Origin: Riemerella anatipestifer_E
GTDB taxonomy: Bacteria > Bacteroidota > Bacteroidia > Flavobacteriales > Weeksellaceae
Direction: 5' to 3'
NCBI RefSeq assembly: GCF_009932355.1
Contig: NZ_LEKU01000016.1
Location: forward strand, 62,001 to 126,000
Length of the DNA: 64,000 nt
The position numbers and the translations under genes are program-made. This document shows positions 61,752 to 64,000 of this stretch, one piece after another. How positions within the stretch are numbered: the first letter of the stretch is position 1; every line of letters starts with the position of its first letter. The notes beneath the pieces are model-generated. The model was not told the DNA's origin, made no database searches, and saw only the letters and a program-made list of their open reading frames with translations.

Positions 61752-62627
61752 TTAATCTTCTAAGACTCCGAATTTGTTGTTTTTAAAGTCATCAAAAGCC
61801 TGAATAATCTCTGCTCTAGTGTTCATTACAAACGGACCATGAGCGGCTATAGGCTCGTTAAGTGGTTCTCCACTAAGGATAAGCACAACAGCATCATCTA
61901 GGGCTTCTATGTTGAAATCTTCGCCACTATTTTCAAACAAAACTAAGTGGTCTGTAGGAGCTTCTTCCTCTTCGTTTACAATAATGTTGCCCTCTATAAC
62001 CAAAGCAACGGTGTTAAAATGAGCAGGGAAACTAAATGAAGCTCTAGCACCTTTTTTTAGTCTTGCATTCATCATATGTATTGGGCTGAAGGTACTTGCG
62101 ATACCTTTGTTACCATTGTACTCTCCTGCAATTACTTCTACCCAACTATTTTCGCCGACAGAGACTTTAGGAAACTCTGTATGTTGTATAGATTGGTATT
62201 TTGGAGGACTCATTTTATATTTGGCAGGAAGGTTTACCCACAGTTGCACCATTTGGAAAATGCCACCTTTTTTACTCCATTCAGTTTCGTGATATTCTTT
62301 ATGGAGTACACCGCTACCAGCCGTCATCCACTGTACATCGCCTTCTTGTATAATGCCACCGCCACCTGCACTATCGTGATGCTCTACTTTACCTTGATAA
62401 GCTATGGTTACGGTTTCAAAACCACGATGAGGGTGTACGCCTACGCCTCTAGGGGTTTGGGAAGGTTCAAAATAAAACTTAGAATTGTAATCCATCATAA
62501 TGAAAGGATCCATTCTTTTCATATCTAATCTAAATCCGCTAGGAATAAAATTATGTACTCTAAAACCATCTCCTACAAAATGTGCAGGTCTAGGAGCGAC
62601 GATAAGCTCTATTTTTTTAGTATTCAT
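61752..62627 (-). CDS. Pirin family protein
   Basis: A 291-residue bicupin. GVGVHPHRGFETVTIAYQG plus the HHDSAGGGGIIQEGDVQWMTAG stretch gives the metal-binding His/His/His/Glu set of pirins, some of which act as quercetin 2,3-dioxygenases. The C-terminal cupin (SGEPLNEPIAAHGPFVMNT) is typical. Its biological role is not clear. Promoter and terminator flank it singly. Confidence 0.93.
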   Translation of the reverse strand: MNTKKIELIVAPRPAHFVGDGFRVHNFIPSGFRLDMKRMDPFIMMDYNSKFYFEPSQTPRGVGVHPHRGFETVTIAYQGKVEHHDSAGGGGIIQEGDVQWMTAGSGVLHKEYHETEWSKKGGIFQMVQLWVNLPAKYKMSPPKYQSIQHTEFPKVSVGENSWVEVIAGEYNGNKGIASTFSPIHMMNARLKKGARASFSFPAHFNTVALVIEGNIIVNEEEEAPTDHLVLFENSGEDFNIEALDDAVVLILSGEPLNEPIAAHGPFVMNTRAEIIQAFDDFKNNKFGVLED

Positions 62628-62648
62628 TTTGAATGTTTTTTATTTAAA

Positions 62649-62656
62649 CAAAGATA
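62649..62656 (-). promoter_or_regulatory. -7 element of the pirin gene
   Basis: TATCTTTG on the minus strand, about 22 bases before the start codon at 62627. Confidence 0.6.
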
Positions 62657-62772
62657 CCTTAAACCTTTACCTTAAAGCATTGATCTAGGATAATAAAAAA
62701 GCACTAAAAAAATATATTAAAATATTTTTGTAACATTTTTGTAATTTGGATACTTACTCTACATAAAAGCTA

Positions 62773-63276
62773 ATGATGTCTCTGGAAACAGAATTTTTAC
62801 AACAAATAGAGAAGCATAAAGGGGTTATTTTTAAAATATCCAAAATGTATATGGATAATAAAAACGACCAAGAAGATTTGTTTCAAGAGATTATCTATCA
62901 AGCGTGGAAATCGTATCCGTCTTTTTAAGGCAAGAGTTTATTTTCTACTTGGCTTTATCGGGTAGCTCTTAATACTTCTATTGTTTTTCTAAGAAGTGAT
63001 AAGAAAAAAATAAATACTTCTGATATAGAGCTAAGTACGATAAATAAGAGGGTGGAAAATAATGATGTTGAACAACAGCAATTGGAACTTATGTATAAAG
63101 CAATACAACAGCTAGGTGCAATAGATAAAGCGCTTATATTCTATTATTTAGAAAATTATTCTGGCAAAGAGATAGCAGCTCAAATGGGAATAACAGAGGT
63201 GAATGTAAGAGTGAAACTAAATAGAGCTAAACAAAAATTGAAAACTTTGATTAACGAACTTAGAACTCAACAATAA
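62773..63276 (+). pseudogene. ECF-type sigma factor gene interrupted by one in-frame stop
   Basis: A continuous frame from ATG 62773 to TAA 63276 with a single TAA at 62926-62928 (codon 52). Before it: region 2 start (KNDQEDLFQEIIYQAWKSYP); after it, in the same frame: STWLYRVALNTSI and region 4 (NYSGKEIAAQMGITEVNV, KLNRAKQKLK). Codon 52 aligns with Asn52 of the intact sigma factor at 10.5 kb. One base change from CAA or AAA would create the stop. It could be a real inactivation, a sequencing error or a suppressed stop. A fragment could restart at Met 63052 or further upstream. Confidence 0.8.
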
Positions 63277-63290
63277 AAAAATCAAATATT

Positions 63291-64000
63291 ATGGAACTTG
63301 ATAATATAAAAGATTTATGGCATAGAGAGAAGGTATCAGACCTTCCTAATATTTCTTTGGAACAGCAAAAGGCGGTAAAAACACCTTTGGAAAAAATACG
63401 AGCGAATATGAAGATGGAGTTTTGGACTACACTTCTTTTGATGATTCTTATAGTTCCGCTTTATTATTCTCAAATAAAAAATGCACAACAAGGGAGTTTG
63501 TTTTTGTTGTTATATCTTATTTCAATACTTATAATTGTTTATTATTTTGTTAAGTTTTATTCGTTGTATAAAACTATTAGTACTCAAAATTTCCAAACCT
63601 ATCACAATTTGCTTAATCTTAGGTACGAGTTGGTGCTTAATACGGAGCTTTATAAATCTTACTATATTTCGTTTGTTCCTATATTATTTTCTGTATTTCT
63701 TTTATTTTTGGATTTGAATAGTTGGAATGGAGTGATGTTTGTTGTTGTGAGTTTGTTTATGACTTCCATTATTATGTATGTTATGGGAAAAGTTTGGTTG
63801 AGAGACGTTTATGGTAATTATGTTGTTGAAATTACAGATTTGGTGAGTGAGCTGAGTGATGAATCTAATGATTTTAAATTCAATAGAAATTCATTAAGTC
63901 ATCAAGGGAAATATCAAATATTTCAAAAAACAAAACACTTCTTTGGAAAAATCTTTGGAAAATACGCTACTCTTGCCAACTGGATTTTTTGGTTTTTTAT
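63291..64000 (+). CDS. Membrane protein, probable anti-sigma partner (partial at window end)
   Basis: Opens at ATG 63291, 14 bases after the interrupted sigma gene, and stays open to the last base (236 codons plus two bases). It has a soluble N-terminus (ELDNIKDLWHREK pattern), about four hydrophobic helices (two near 45-85, two near 125-165) and a polar C-terminal part. Layout and start resemble the membrane partner at 11.0 kb, although this one is longer. Confidence 0.65.
   Translation, partial: MELDNIKDLWHREKVSDLPNISLEQQKAVKTPLEKIRANMKMEFWTTLLLMILIVPLYYSQIKNAQQGSLFLLLYLISILIIVYYFVKFYSLYKTISTQNFQTYHNLLNLRYELVLNTELYKSYYISFVPILFSVFLLFLDLNSWNGVMFVVVSLFMTSIIMYVMGKVWLRDVYGNYVVEITDLVSELSDESNDFKFNRNSLSHQGKYQIFQKTKHFFGKIFGKYATLANWIFWFF

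Noticed and set aside
62076..62528. 150-codon plus-strand frame
   Set aside because: Antisense shadow of the pirin gene, whose metal-binding motifs are intact.

Overview
The window reads as a chromosomal segment of a flavobacterium. The DNA is AT-rich, promoters follow the Bacteroidetes -7 pattern TANNTTTG, most genes lack a strong Shine-Dalgarno site, and there are many TonB-dependent receptors. Gliding/type IX secretion genes (gldKLMN, a PorP/SprF-like protein, a PorX-like regulator) and lineage-typical families (DUF3822, DUF4251, DUF4270, DUF5606, DUF349, DUF4469) are present. The protein style suggests Weeksellaceae (Riemerella/Chryseobacterium group); the genus is an inference. No transposase, integrase, prophage, rRNA or CRISPR array was seen, so this looks like core genome with a few accessory surface loci.

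Layout. 1-6 kb: the end of uvrA, then a minus-strand block with DUF3822-rsmD and kdsA-TonB receptor-secreted FtsX-ectodomain-like protein. 6-15 kb: mostly plus strand, with a short-chain dehydrogenase, etfBA, a bifunctional nuclease, a nucleoside permease, an ECF sigma factor with a membrane partner, a secreted unknown and a KefF/KefC-like pair. 15-18 kb: a cobalamin riboswitch ahead of a BtuB-like receptor and a BtuG-like lipoprotein. 18-26 kb: yihY/rlmH from overlapping divergent promoters, a surface-protein locus (YadA-head-like protein plus DUF4469 protein) with an unusual leader full of hairpins and a (TG)19 tract, an MFS transporter, a GH3-family protein and trxB.

26-41 kb: a GC-rich repeat, fluoride channel, tRNA-Ser(UGA), DUF4251 lipoprotein, hemW, a PorP/SprF-like protein and panC. 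These are followed by the divergent block glycogen-synthase-like protein-DUF4270-glmS and then the gldKLMN type IX secretion operon. 41-48 kb: a TonB receptor plus surface lipoprotein divergent from a PhoB/PhoR-like two-component system. The shared control region carries arrays of TTAA repeats at exact 11-bp spacing, which look like Pho boxes. 48-60 kb: mfd, ruvX-def-DUF5606, mazG, aroE, a DUF349 protein, ribD and a multispanning membrane protein. 60-64 kb: porX, a pirin, and a second sigma/membrane-partner pair whose sigma gene carries an in-frame stop codon.

Functionally the window joins envelope and transport work with housekeeping. GldK-GldN form the secretion ring and motor, the PorP/SprF-like protein is an outer-membrane partner, and PorX is a regulator. 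BtuB/BtuG take up vitamin B12 under riboswitch control. The receptor/lipoprotein pair at 41.5-45.4 kb is predicted to be phosphate-responsive. The least explained items are the stand-alone FtsX-ectodomain-like protein, the Pho-type repeat arrays, the leader of the surface-protein locus and the two sigma/membrane-partner pairs.
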